From assembly GCA_947037115.1 (NCBI GenBank), contig CAMQTN010000011.1, forward strand, positions 1 through 55,359: DNA of 55,359 nt, read 5' to 3'. Each line of letters begins with the position of its first letter. Within the stretch, counting starts at the first letter, position 1. Positions 25,867 to 34,127 of the stretch are shown piece by piece. Made by a program: the position numbers and the translations under genes. The notes under the pieces were generated by a model, which searched no databases, was not told the origin of the DNA, and saw nothing but the letters and a program-made list of their open reading frames with translations. This stretch comes from an uncultured Lachnospiraceae bacterium. GTDB lineage: Bacteria; Bacillota; Clostridia; Lachnospirales; Lachnospiraceae.

Positions 25867-28125
25867 ATGGCAATAAAAGAATTTCCTGCAGGCACTCAGC
25901 TGATTCAAAGCGAGCAGAATCTGACTGCCCTGCATGTAGTCGCTAAGGGGAGCGTATGCGCCACCTATCCCGGGGGCACATTTTATTTGAAAAAGGGAGA
26001 TGTGATCGGCGTCTGTGAGATTTTTTTCGGATCCCACTTTTTTACTTATGTAACGGAGGAAACCACAGGAATTGCCTCCTATCCATGTACGGCCGCGCAG
26101 CTTCCCCTGCTTATGCAGAAAAGCGTGGATCTGACCAACATGATCATCGCTTCTTTGTTCCGGCAGTTTCATGAAATATACGACCAGTATGAGCTGAGGC
26201 GCTTTGACTGCGAAAATTTTTATCATTATCTGATGGACCGCTACGAGGAGTATAAGTCATTCTGTGTCAAACACGGCATTACCCCCAGAGCGCTTCCTGA
26301 TATGGAAGACTTGGCGCCGCTTACGCTGGAAGAAGATCTGGAAAGCTGGCTGGACGGCTACTATGAGCATTTGAGGGCTCTGGTCACAGGCAAATCCTCC
26401 AAATTCCACAAACTTGATTTTCTTGCGGGAGTTATCATGAAAACGGATCAGGATATCCACCGCATCCTTACCATATGCCGTGCCTTTTACGACTATAAGG
26501 CTGAAATCGCCCATCTGTTGATGAACGAGAACCAGCTTGACTTCTTCGATCTCTACACAAGTCTTTTATACAGGATCGGGTCACAGGATGAGAATTCCAC
26601 TACACTGAGGGCGGCGATCTCCACCATGATGATTCAGATTGAAGATCTGCCTTCCATCGACCGGGAAATGTATCAGCAGAGGGTCGCGACGTACCTCAAA
26701 AAGCTGGAAACCCTTGGGGAGCACGGCGAAGGGGAAAACGCCACAGTGGACGATGTGCCTGATGTGGCAAACTCCCTGAATACGATTCTCACTTACGCCG
26801 AGGCGAGCAGTGAAACCGCCGCCGCTTTCCGGGAATCTGTGAACAGCTTTGCCAAAATGACAGATAAGAATGCATCCGACGATGCTGCCAGAAAACTGCG
26901 TCTCACAATCACCAAGCAGTTCTACGACATTTATGAGAAAGCATTCGTGAAGAGCGTGCAGGATCCCTCTTCCGTTCCCAAAGTTGTAAAAATGTTCTTT
27001 AACTTCGGCTATGTGGATGAAAATCTGGCCGGTTTGGAAAATGCCGCCCATCTGTATCGGATTGTAGACAAACTTCCCACTGACCCGAATCGCAGTGTTT
27101 ACTCTATTTATGAATGGTTCACAGCCATCTATCAGGGGAAAAAGTCGCCGAGCCGCAACGAATTTGACTCTGACTTCCCCACCTTCCTGCGCGAGCAGAG
27201 AGTAACAGGCAATATCACGGTGGAAGAAGAGGCGCGGATGGTGAATGACCCGATGGAGCAGGTACTCTTCGAAATACGCAACATGTTCCAGACCGTCAAC
27301 AAGATTTCCTTTGGCCGTGTCCTGAGCTTCTGTCCGATTTTCTCGGAGCACAATGTCTTAAAGGAACTGGACAGCTCCCTGGTATCCGTCGATAAGGTGG
27401 AGGCTTCCTTCAAGGCCATCCGGGATATCGATTTCAGCGCTTATTACCGGGATGTGACTTACTCAAATCCCGATATCGGTATCGGAAATGAATCCATCGG
27501 CGTGGAAATTCTCCCCGATATTATTCTGATGCCCAACGTCGGTACCCGCGGTATCGCCTGGCAGGAAATTGAGGGGCGCAAACGTACCACCCCGGCGCGC
27601 ATGATGGTATCCATTTTCCAGATGGAAGATCTGACAAACATTCTGGTCCGGCTGACCGGCGACTTCCGCTGGGAGATGTGCAAACGTGTACAGGGCGCAC
27701 GCTGGAACGATGTTTCAGAAGCCTCCCTCACAAGCGAGTATTTCGACTACATCCAGTTCTACCGTAAAAACCATGAGCTTTCCACCGACGCCAAGGATAA
27801 AATCAAGCTCGCTATGAAGAAAGCAAAAAATAGTTATAAGGAGATGTTCATTCGTGACTATGAGTCGTGGATTCTTTACGAAGGCGTCGGTTCGCCCAGA
27901 CTGAATAAAGTAGCACGAAATATCATTTTCACATACTGTCCTTTCTCAAAGGAAATCCGTCAGAAGCTGATGGCAAACCCGCTCTACAAGGAGACTATGT
28001 CCCGTTACGACATTAAGCAGTCACAGAAGATCCATCACTTTGACAATGTGTTCCAAAAGCTCAAAAACGCCGGAACACCGATTCCGGAAGAGCTGCAGAA
28101 ACAGCATGATTATTTAACTATGTAA
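25867..28125 (+). CDS. Large protein with cyclic-nucleotide-binding-like N-terminus, function unknown
   Basis: 752 residues. Residues about 1-110 fold like a Crp/cNMP-binding beta-roll: IKEFPAGTQLIQSEQNLTALHVVAKGSVCATY, then FYLKKGDVIGVCEIF, and SLFRQFHEIYDQYEL resembling the helix after the roll. No helix-turn-helix follows. The remaining ~640 residues are mostly helical, without signal peptide, membrane segment or a catalytic motif I recognise; DIILMPNVGTRGIAWQEIEG and ILVRLTGDFRWEMCKRVQGARW look like conserved core segments. The start has AGGGGG 9 bases upstream. It is monocistronic and ends before a strong terminator. It may sense a nucleotide or act as a large scaffold. Only the N-terminal call has real support. 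Confidence 0.6.
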   Translation: MAIKEFPAGTQLIQSEQNLTALHVVAKGSVCATYPGGTFYLKKGDVIGVCEIFFGSHFFTYVTEETTGIASYPCTAAQLPLLMQKSVDLTNMIIASLFRQFHEIYDQYELRRFDCENFYHYLMDRYEEYKSFCVKHGITPRALPDMEDLAPLTLEEDLESWLDGYYEHLRALVTGKSSKFHKLDFLAGVIMKTDQDIHRILTICRAFYDYKAEIAHLLMNENQLDFFDLYTSLLYRIGSQDENSTTLRAAISTMMIQIEDLPSIDREMYQQRVATYLKKLETLGEHGEGENATVDDVPDVANSLNTILTYAEASSETAAAFRESVNSFAKMTDKNASDDAARKLRLTITKQFYDIYEKAFVKSVQDPSSVPKVVKMFFNFGYVDENLAGLENAAHLYRIVDKLPTDPNRSVYSIYEWFTAIYQGKKSPSRNEFDSDFPTFLREQRVTGNITVEEEARMVNDPMEQVLFEIRNMFQTVNKISFGRVLSFCPIFSEHNVLKELDSSLVSVDKVEASFKAIRDIDFSAYYRDVTYSNPDIGIGNESIGVEILPDIILMPNVGTRGIAWQEIEGRKRTTPARMMVSIFQMEDLTNILVRLTGDFRWEMCKRVQGARWNDVSEASLTSEYFDYIQFYRKNHELSTDAKDKIKLAMKKAKNSYKEMFIRDYESWILYEGVGSPRLNKVARNIIFTYCPFSKEIRQKLMANPLYKETMSRYDIKQSQKIHHFDNVFQKLKNAGTPIPEELQKQHDYLTM

Positions 28126-28264
28126 ATCATTTCCGCTAATATAGTGTTATTCTTTTGTAATATATTTATAGACCAGATAAAAGAAATGCGTTATATTGAT
28201 TACAGACTTGATCACGGAAGTCAAGTCGGCAATAGCAATTCCGAAGAATTCCCCTTTTACACAA

Positions 28265-28301
28265 GCAAAAACCCCGAAGGCGAGCCCTCCGGGGTTTTTG
28301 C
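28265..28301. terminator. Bidirectional terminator
   Basis: GCAAAAACCCCG...CGGGGTTTTTGC forms a long stem (28265-28301) with A-run and T-run on opposite arms. It stops the plus-strand 752-residue gene and can act on minus-strand transcripts. The rest of 28126-28264 shows nothing clear. Confidence 0.85.
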
Positions 28302-28385
28302 TGTATATTATCTACAGTGCAGGCACGAAAAACTTCCGGTTTTCCACGCCGCAGGCGTCGCCCTATGGCGCACAAACCAAAGAAA

Positions 28386-28409
28386 GGGCAGGAAGTTTCC
28401 TTCCTGCCC
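28386..28409 (-). terminator. Terminator of the OFA transporter gene
   Basis: GGGCAGGAAG (minus 28409-28400) pairs with CTTCCTGCCC (28395-28386) around TAAA/TTTC bases, followed on the minus strand by TTTCTTT. Confidence 0.75.
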
Positions 28410-28443
28410 CATTTCTAGCCCAAAAGCTGTAATCCTGTGCCGT

Positions 28444-29742
28444 TTATTTATCTGTATTCGCAGGCTTCACCAGAAACAGACTGATCAGCAGTGCAATGAT
28501 GTAGAGCACAATCGTGAAGTACAGCACGTTCTGATATCCTACAGGGTTGATCGAATTGCCGTGGCCATCATCAAAGAAGCTGCCCGTATTACTCACAATC
28601 AGGGTCGCAATCTGATTTCCCGTAAGTCCCGCAAACGCCCATGCAGAGAGGGTGATACCGTGGATTGCACTGATGCTTCCCATACCGTAATGATCGGAAA
28701 GCAGGGTCGGCACATTGGAGAAGCCGCCGCCGTATCCGGCATTTACCATAAACAGAAGCGCCAGCACCAGAACTACAAGGAAAATATTGCCTTCGCCGCC
28801 CTCAATACCTCTGGTGAGCATTACACCTCCGGTAAACACGATGGAAAGAATAAAGATCAGCTTATAAATGGTATTTCTGTCCTTCATATGATCCGCCCAT
28901 GCGGAGAAGCCCAGACGGCCGCCCGCGTTGAAGACTGCGGTTACCGTGGAGATCACACCCACCACACCGGCAAGGCCAATACATTTTACAATCATCTTCT
29001 CCTGCGAGATCAATGCCAGACCGCAGGTAATGTTGATGTAGAACATCAGCCAGATACCGATATAGTTGCTGACAGGACGGGTTTTGATGGTAGCCATGAT
29101 ACCCTGTCCCTTTTCCTTCTTCTGCGGCTCATGCCACCCTTCGGGCTTCGCCAGAAGAAGATGTCCCACAAACATCATAACAAAGTAAACCGCTGCAAGG
29201 ATATAAAACATCTTGTAGATACCGCCCTCTCCCAGATTGCCGAGGAGCGCCTGCATGATCGGGCTCGCGATCGCTTTCGCGCCGCCAAAGCCTGCCACGG
29301 CAAGACCGGTGGCCAGACCCTTCTTATCCTCAAACCAGAGCATCAGGGTTTTTACCGGAGACAGATAACCCGTTCCGAGACCGATACCCATGATAAAGCC
29401 ATAGCAGATATAAATACCTACGAGAGCCAAAACGCTGCCTGGATGGCTGCCGCCATAGTAAATGAAGAACCCTGTGCCCGCCATACCGAGTGCAAAGGTG
29501 ACCGCGGCAATCAGAGAGGATTTATGGATGTCCTTCTCCACCACATTGCCCAAAAAGGCGGCCGACATTCCCAAAAAGAAAATGGCAAAGCTGAATGCCC
29601 ACTCTGTAGCTGCCTTGGAAAATCCTATGTAGTCAGCGATCTCCTGACTGAAAATAGACCAGCAGTACACGGTACCGATACTGAAGTGCAGGAGCAGAGC
29701 CGGGATCGCGGCACGCACCCATTTGTTTTGACAGTTTTTCAT
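28444..29742 (-). CDS. OFA-family MFS transporter (oxalate/formate antiporter-like)
   Basis: A 432-residue membrane protein with about 12 transmembrane helices. The N-terminus AAIPALLLHFSIGTVYCWSIF, the loop GTGYLSPVKTLMLWFEDKKGLATGLAVAGFGGAKAI (motif A-like, quoted in parts) and the C-terminal NVPTLLSDHYGMGSISAIHG are typical of the OFA family, which includes oxalate/formate and other small carboxylate carriers. The exact substrate is not deducible: the oxalate-binding Arg/Lys pattern cannot be confirmed by eye and no oxalate genes are near. Own promoter (TTGAAA-17-TAAAAT) and own terminator make it monocistronic. Confidence 0.88.
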   Translation of the reverse strand: MKNCQNKWVRAAIPALLLHFSIGTVYCWSIFSQEIADYIGFSKAATEWAFSFAIFFLGMSAAFLGNVVEKDIHKSSLIAAVTFALGMAGTGFFIYYGGSHPGSVLALVGIYICYGFIMGIGLGTGYLSPVKTLMLWFEDKKGLATGLAVAGFGGAKAIASPIMQALLGNLGEGGIYKMFYILAAVYFVMMFVGHLLLAKPEGWHEPQKKEKGQGIMATIKTRPVSNYIGIWLMFYINITCGLALISQEKMIVKCIGLAGVVGVISTVTAVFNAGGRLGFSAWADHMKDRNTIYKLIFILSIVFTGGVMLTRGIEGGEGNIFLVVLVLALLFMVNAGYGGGFSNVPTLLSDHYGMGSISAIHGITLSAWAFAGLTGNQIATLIVSNTGSFFDDGHGNSINPVGYQNVLYFTIVLYIIALLISLFLVKPANTDK

Positions 29743-29806
29743 ACTAAATACCTGTTATCCTTTCGTTAAAATAGAGTGAACAGCCGTTAAAAGCCGTTCC
29801 GCTTTT

Positions 29807-29835
29807 ATTTTACTCTCAATATCCCGAAATTTCAA
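29807..29835 (-). promoter_or_regulatory. Promoter of the OFA transporter
   Basis: TTGAAA (29835-29830), 17-base spacer, TAAAAT (29812-29807), about 65 bases before the start. Confidence 0.65.
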
Positions 29836-29879
29836 GCCGTCACTTGCTTTCCGGTGAATCTGATATGCTGTTTCCCGCC

Positions 29880-31004
29880 TCACTTTTCTTTCGGCATATA
29901 ATCACGGATCACTTCCAGCGCCGGCAAGGATTGACCGTTATAGTCAAACAGCGCCTGATTTGCCCATTCGTTGCCGCCCGGCCCCTTTTCCTCTATATAT
30001 CTCAACGCTTCTTCATTGGCCCAGCCCGATCCCGGCACCGGAATCCACGCAGGTTCCCAGTAAAAGAACCCCCTGCATCTGTTCTGCGGCACCTGATCCA
30101 TCACGGAAAACAATGCTTTCATGAAGTCAGCCTGCCCTTTTTTCGACATGGGGAACTGCAGTTTTTCAACCAGCTCCGGTTTCGTGGCATAGCCCTTGCG
30201 CCCGTTTTCCGCCAGCTTTTCATAAATTCCGTAGTCCTCCATGGTAAACCCCATGGAAACTTCTGCGATAACCAGCTCCTTGCCATAACGCACCGCCAGA
30301 TCATTCATGTTGTCCCTCAGATCTTCCAGTGTCCCATGCCAGAACGGATAGTAGGAAAGCCCGATCAGCTGAAAATCTTCTCCCCGCTCCATATAATGAT
30401 CAAACCAGTCCCGGTACATGGGAGCATTGCCGCCGTTGTCCAGATGAATCATAACAGGCAGCTCCTGATCCAGAGAACGCACCGCCCGGATACCCGCACT
30501 GACAAACTTTGCCAGATTATCATAATTGCCGCACTCAAGCAGCTTTCCCTGCGGCCACAACATTCCGTTTGTCAGCTCGTTTCCCACCTGAATCAGATCG
30601 GGAAAGGACCCTGCCTCCCTCATGGCAAGCAGGGTCTTTCTCGTGAAATCATAGACCGTATCGGTCAATTGTTCCGCATCCATTCCGCGCCACGCTTTGG
30701 GCACACGCTGTTTTCCCGGATCCGCCCAGAAATCACTGTAATGCATGCAGAGCAACACATCCATTCCATGCGCCTTCGTACGTTTCGCAAGTTCGATCGT
30801 CGTTGACAGGTCGTTTGTCCCCGCCCCGTAAGGTGTGCCGTCCTCCGAATACGGGTCATTCCAGAGGCGGAGCCTGACCGCATTCATGCCGTAGCTTTTC
30901 AGGATCTCAAACACATCCTTTTCCACACCATGGTCATAAAATTTCCCGCCCAGACTCTCTACCTCTTTGATTGTGGACAGATCCATGCCCTTATAAAACT
31001 TCAT
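29880..31004 (-). CDS. GH53 arabinogalactan endo-beta-1,4-galactanase, intracellular
   Basis: Hydrolyses beta-1,4-galactan chains of pectin-type arabinogalactan. The TIM barrel shows the GH53 pattern: GMDLSTIKEVESLGG at the start, GMNAVRLRLWNDPY, MHYSDFWADPGKQ, the acid/base Glu in IQVGNELTNGMLWP and the nucleophile Glu in VIAEVSMGF. The C-terminal part has YWEPAWIPVPG. It is 374 residues and lacks a signal peptide, so it should act on imported oligosaccharides. The start at 31004 has GGAAGAAG; the frame is open 21 codons upstream without support. It follows the 612-residue enzyme and zinc-ribbon gene, and is likely part of their LacI-controlled transcript. Confidence 0.93.
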   Translation of the reverse strand: MKFYKGMDLSTIKEVESLGGKFYDHGVEKDVFEILKSYGMNAVRLRLWNDPYSEDGTPYGAGTNDLSTTIELAKRTKAHGMDVLLCMHYSDFWADPGKQRVPKAWRGMDAEQLTDTVYDFTRKTLLAMREAGSFPDLIQVGNELTNGMLWPQGKLLECGNYDNLAKFVSAGIRAVRSLDQELPVMIHLDNGGNAPMYRDWFDHYMERGEDFQLIGLSYYPFWHGTLEDLRDNMNDLAVRYGKELVIAEVSMGFTMEDYGIYEKLAENGRKGYATKPELVEKLQFPMSKKGQADFMKALFSVMDQVPQNRCRGFFYWEPAWIPVPGSGWANEEALRYIEEKGPGGNEWANQALFDYNGQSLPALEVIRDYMPKEK

Positions 31005-31044
31005 ATTTCTTCTTCCTTTTCCCTGCCATAAGGCAAACCAATGC

Positions 31045-31132
31045 GGAGAATGCCGTATTTCAGGCATTCTCCCGAGTGAGACTTAGTACTTCTTGACGTC
31101 CCGCCCTATGGCAGGACGTCTTTAGAAGTACT
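31045..31132. repeat. Two strong hairpins between zinc-ribbon gene and GH53
   Basis: GGAGAATGCC (31045-31054)/GGCATTCTCC (31063-31072) is a perfect 10-bp stem. AGTACTTCT (31085-31093)/AGAAGTACT (31124-31132) encloses a second stem with GACGTCC/GGACGTC, a 48-base cruciform. Neither has a long T-run, so they may be RNA-processing or partial-termination sites setting relative expression within the operon. Confidence 0.6.
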
Positions 31133-31139
31133 TCCCACT

Positions 31140-31358
31140 CTAATCAAAATCGAACTTGGTAAACCGCTTCATCGCATCCTTATACCGGAAACGCACCAGC
31201 TCGTTTTTCTCCAGCACATCCTCCTCTGTCCCCACATACTGACAGCGGATGCAGTGGTACTCCTTCTTCTCCTTATCATAAAACATGTCAATGTCCAAGT
31301 CTCTCATAAAACAGGAGGGACATCTGTAATTTAATTTGCCTTTGCCAGATTGAGCCAT
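31140..31358 (-). CDS. Small zinc-ribbon protein
   Basis: 72 residues with two CXXC knuckles: YRCPSCFMRD and YHCIRCQYVG, spaced about 20 residues, a typical zinc ribbon. The C-terminus is basic/aromatic (RFRYKDAMKRFTKFDF). The AAGGAGG ribosome site and the ATG lie inside the end of the upstream 612-residue enzyme gene, overlapping it by 28 bases, so expression is probably coupled. The function is unknown; it could bind nucleic acid or assist the enzyme. Too small for a secure family call. Confidence 0.75.
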   Translation of the reverse strand: MAQSGKGKLNYRCPSCFMRDLDIDMFYDKEKKEYHCIRCQYVGTEEDVLEKNELVRFRYKDAMKRFTKFDFD

Positions 31359-33169
31359 GTCGCAAATACCTCCTTATCTTTTAACCTGGTCGTGTAACCT
31401 AACGTGAACATCGGGGAGAACGCGTAGCCTTCCCTGATATAGCCTGCTGCCTCTTTCTTCTCACAGCTTAAGGAGACCCGTGTCCCAATCTCGGGAATCA
31501 CTGCCACTGCCTCCGTGGCGCCTGCAATCTGTGCCTCACGGCACTTGTAAGCGTAATCAATCTTCTCTGTTTTAGAGCCGTCGGTTATGGACAGCTTCAC
31601 ATTTGACATATCTTCGGAGTACTCCGTCGTGCCGTAGCAGGCCACCATGTACTCGTTGATCTCCACTTCTGCGTTCGGATCACTCATCTCCAGGACAGTT
31701 CTCTCAATCTTAATCCGGGAACTCCCTTCCTCGAAGTACATCTTCGTCTGCAGCTTCACTGTCAGATCGTGGAACTCGATATCCACCGGGTCGAGTGTCA
31801 ATATTCTGGTATTGTCCTCCTGCGAGAAGTGCGCCTTCGTCCGGCACAGGCACAGATCCACTTCCTCCCCATTATGGACAAGTTTTGCGCTTCTGACCGT
31901 GCCTTCGCCCGCATAGTGGGTAAAGTAACCCGCACGGTACTTCTCCTGAATCAGGAACGGATAGGAAGCGTCCGTCACATGCTTCGTGCCGATACCTACA
32001 GGCCACTCCAGCTTCGCCGCATACGGCCGAAGATCCACAATCGCACCGCCCTGATCCATGTTTGCACAAACTCTCATGTAGGGGTCGCAGTACCAGAACA
32101 ACTGTTTGTCCGAACCATACAAAATATCTCTCCACAGCGCGCATTCCGGCTCCGTCAGCCTTCTGTTCTCACGGTAAAAGTCCGCGAACTCCGCCATGGT
32201 CATGTCGTCCAGCTTACCTTCCTTTTTGAGTTGGCCATAATATGCCATGCCGTCCTCGTAGGATTTAAGAAGCAGCTCGTAGGGCGCCTCCCAGCGTCCC
32301 ATCTTGTTCATCCAGCCGGGACCCACAAACATCATATTGTAGGCATAACCGTTGTTGTATTTCGCCAATGCCCTGAACTGGTCAATCAGATTGTACAGAT
32401 ACGGATATTCCCATGTCTTCGAATCATAACACATACTCCGCAGGACATTTTGCGGATGTGTACCGAAATTGGAGCCGTTACCGTCATAGCAGGCAATCAG
32501 GTCACGGGATAAGTGGGGAATCGCCACAATACCGCTGTCCTCCGCTTCATTCGCCGCCGGCGCATGGGTGTTCTGTTTACTGGGAATCCAGGGCGCCCAG
32601 GGACCGCCGTCCATAAAGGTGTACCAGGAATTATTGCAGGTGTGGTAAGCCTTCGGGCCTTCCTCCCAGCAGGTCGCCACGGCACACTTCACCATAGGAT
32701 ATTTCTCTTTGATATAATTGATCAGATCCGCATCCATATAGTAGGAACCCGTGGACTCCGGATAGAAACCGAATCTGTCATGAAATTTACCGAATACATC
32801 GTCCACAATAGACTTTTTGTCTTCCATGGAAAACATCCAGATACAGAAGTCCTTTGTCTTATATTTCTCCCGAAACTCCTCGCAGGGAAGTCCAAGCAGA
32901 GAAAGCGCGATCTCATCGCCATACTTCTCATGGTCTTCCTTCGCAAGTGCCACCGCTTCATCATTAAACAAAGAAGCATAAGTCATCTGAATCGTGGTCT
33001 TAAGACCGTTTTTATGCGCAATCGCCTGCTGTGTCTTAAAGATATCCAGGGACTCCGTCAAAAGCTCTTTCCTTCCGATATCTTCTTCTTTGCCGTGTCC
33101 GGTCACCTTCTCCGCGTACTCAGGTACCATCTCCGGCCGATGGATGATGTTGACAATAAACTTATCCAT
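31331..33169 (-). CDS. Uncharacterised carbohydrate-active-type enzyme
   Basis: 612 residues from the ATG at 33169 (GGAGG ten bases upstream); the open frame begins earlier at 33256. The N-terminal half looks like a barrel of the deacetylase/GH57-38 kind: FIVNIIHRPEMVPEY, a segment FHDRFGFYPESTGSYYMDADLINYIKEKYP read in parts, GGPWAPWIPSKQNTHAP, and AIPHLSRDL. The C-terminal ~250 residues are beta-rich, as in mutarotase-like domains of glycosidases. There is no signal peptide, so it is cytoplasmic. Neighbours (GH53, LacI, LacI operator overlapping its start site) point to plant-polysaccharide or galactoside use. I recognise no established family and the reaction is open. Confidence 0.6.
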   Translation of the reverse strand: MDKFIVNIIHRPEMVPEYAEKVTGHGKEEDIGRKELLTESLDIFKTQQAIAHKNGLKTTIQMTYASLFNDEAVALAKEDHEKYGDEIALSLLGLPCEEFREKYKTKDFCIWMFSMEDKKSIVDDVFGKFHDRFGFYPESTGSYYMDADLINYIKEKYPMVKCAVATCWEEGPKAYHTCNNSWYTFMDGGPWAPWIPSKQNTHAPAANEAEDSGIVAIPHLSRDLIACYDGNGSNFGTHPQNVLRSMCYDSKTWEYPYLYNLIDQFRALAKYNNGYAYNMMFVGPGWMNKMGRWEAPYELLLKSYEDGMAYYGQLKKEGKLDDMTMAEFADFYRENRRLTEPECALWRDILYGSDKQLFWYCDPYMRVCANMDQGGAIVDLRPYAAKLEWPVGIGTKHVTDASYPFLIQEKYRAGYFTHYAGEGTVRSAKLVHNGEEVDLCLCRTKAHFSQEDNTRILTLDPVDIEFHDLTVKLQTKMYFEEGSSRIKIERTVLEMSDPNAEVEINEYMVACYGTTEYSEDMSNVKLSITDGSKTEKIDYAYKCREAQIAGATEAVAVIPEIGTRVSLSCEKKEAAGYIREGYAFSPMFTLGYTTRLKDKEVFATWLNLAKAN

Positions 33170-33285
33170 TCTGCCCTGCCCTCCGTTTTTCATCAATTGC
33201 TGTTTCACTGCCTCTCTCTGTCCTGCCGAAGACGCTATTCCACTTATGCTTCCCATATTCTGTCAGATATTTGGTGGTTTTCACC

Positions 33286-33304
33286 TTGCGCAATCGGTTG
33301 TTCA
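33286..33304. promoter_or_regulatory. LacI-type operator upstream of the uncharacterised enzyme
   Basis: GCGCAATCGGTTGTTCA (33288-33304) has the palindromic core CAAtCGgTTG usual for LacI-family operators. It lies just downstream of the -10 box, a repressing position. A nearly identical sequence precedes the lacI gene at 36352-36368 (16 of 17 bases the same). Confidence 0.7.
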
Positions 33305-33311
33305 TGGTCAA

Positions 33312-33340
33312 ATCATATCAAAATGCACAGAGTCTGTCAA
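33312..33340 (-). promoter_or_regulatory. Promoter of the enzyme/zinc-ribbon/GH53 operon
   Basis: Perfect TTGACA (33340-33335), 17 bases, TATGAT (33317-33312). The operator covers the expected start of transcription at about 33305. Confidence 0.8.
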
Positions 33341-33383
33341 TCTGTTTTTCATACGTTCCCAAATTAATTCGGAATCGCAATAG

Positions 33384-33438
33384 AAAACAGGAGAGCCGCC
33401 GCACGGTTCTGTCTCCCCGCAGACTGCTCCCCTGTTTT
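33384..33438 (-). terminator. Terminator after the Cys/His-rich protein gene
   Basis: AAAACAGG...CCTGTTTT arms (33384-33391 and 33431-33438), with inner pairing of GAG/CTC, form a long stem ending in TTTT on the minus strand. It separates this gene from the LacI-regulated promoter. Confidence 0.6.
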
Positions 33439-33508
33439 CCGCTGTGTTTTGTTTTCAAACAAAGCCGCATCCTCTCCGCTTTTCCTTTCTGTCAGCCATT
33501 TTGGAGCA

Positions 33509-34039
33509 TTATCTGCCATGATGCCCATGATGCCCACGTCTTGCGTGATGGCCGCTGCTCTGTCCTCCCGCCGTACTTATCACACAGGAACTGTCGCAAT
33601 AGCCGTTCGTATGCGCAGCCCCACAGTAGGTCTGCTCCCCATGCACATGCCGGCCGGTCTCCGCGCATCCCTCTACGCCGCAAATACTCACAACACCACA
33701 GGAACCGTCGCAATAACCACTTGCATGACTGTAACCGCAGTAGGTCTGTTTGTCATGGATATGATATCCGGTTTCCGCACAGCCTTCCACCGTGCATACT
33801 CCCACCGCACCGCAGGAACCGTCGCAATAGCCGCCTGCATGGTCGTAACCGCAGTAGGTCCGGTCTTCATGGGTGTGCAGTCCCACATTTACGCAGTCAG
33901 TCACTGTACAAAGCCCACAAATCTGATCCGAAGGAGCCGTCGCCTGCGCATGATGTCCATGAGCCGATACGGGCATTACCATCAGTCCTGCCGCCAGCAG
34001 CCCCGCAGAACCATATGCCAATACTTTTTTCATCCACAT
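33509..34039 (-). CDS. Secreted Cys/His-rich repeat protein, possibly metal binding
   Basis: 176 residues from the ATG at 34039 (GGAGGTG eight bases upstream). A signal peptide is clear: MWMKKVLAYGSAGLLAAGLMVMPVSA. The mature part starts HGHH and ends GHHGHHGR. Between them are three repeats of about 38 residues, each with the pattern C-x2-(E/D)C-x6-H-x-H-x4-TYCG-x2-H-x3-YC(D)x2-C, giving about five Cys and three His per unit. Such spacing can chelate Zn, Cu or Ni, but metal binding is an inference. I know no named family. A TTGACA-TAGAAT promoter with a CCGGGGTA/TACCCCGG palindrome around its -35 box suggests tight, maybe metal-linked, control. The DNA repeats could recombine and change repeat number. 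Confidence 0.7.
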   Translation of the reverse strand: MWMKKVLAYGSAGLLAAGLMVMPVSAHGHHAQATAPSDQICGLCTVTDCVNVGLHTHEDRTYCGYDHAGGYCDGSCGAVGVCTVEGCAETGYHIHDKQTYCGYSHASGYCDGSCGVVSICGVEGCAETGRHVHGEQTYCGAAHTNGYCDSSCVISTAGGQSSGHHARRGHHGHHGR

Positions 34040-34070
34040 TGATCGCTCACCTCCATGTATTGTTACTTTC

Positions 34071-34111
34071 ATTCTATAAGCCCTCCGGGGTAATGTCAAG
34101 GAATACCCCGG
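34071..34111 (-). promoter_or_regulatory. Promoter with palindrome spanning the -35 box
   Basis: TTGACA (34099-34094), 17 bases, TAGAAT (34076-34071). The perfect inverted repeat CCGGGGTA (34085-34092)/TACCCCGG (34104-34111) with an 11-base spacer encloses the -35 hexamer. This resembles a repressor operator; GGGGTA/TACCCC half-sites recall CsoR/RcnR-type metal regulators, but no such gene is in the window. Confidence 0.65.
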
Positions 34112-34127
34112 CAAATCTGCTGCTTCG

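Noticed and set aside
28144..29769. Plus-strand open frame of 541 codons
   Set aside because: It covers the terminators and the antisense of the OFA transporter; the minus-strand product has 12 clear membrane helices.
29761..29806. AAAAGC/GCTTTT inverted repeat as a GH53 terminator
   Set aside because: It lies downstream of the transporter promoter and has no proper T-tail; more likely part of the transporter leader.
33542..33890. CRISPR-like array
   Set aside because: The ~114-base periodicity comes from in-frame protein repeats; units are not identical and spacers are absent. No cas genes occur in the window.
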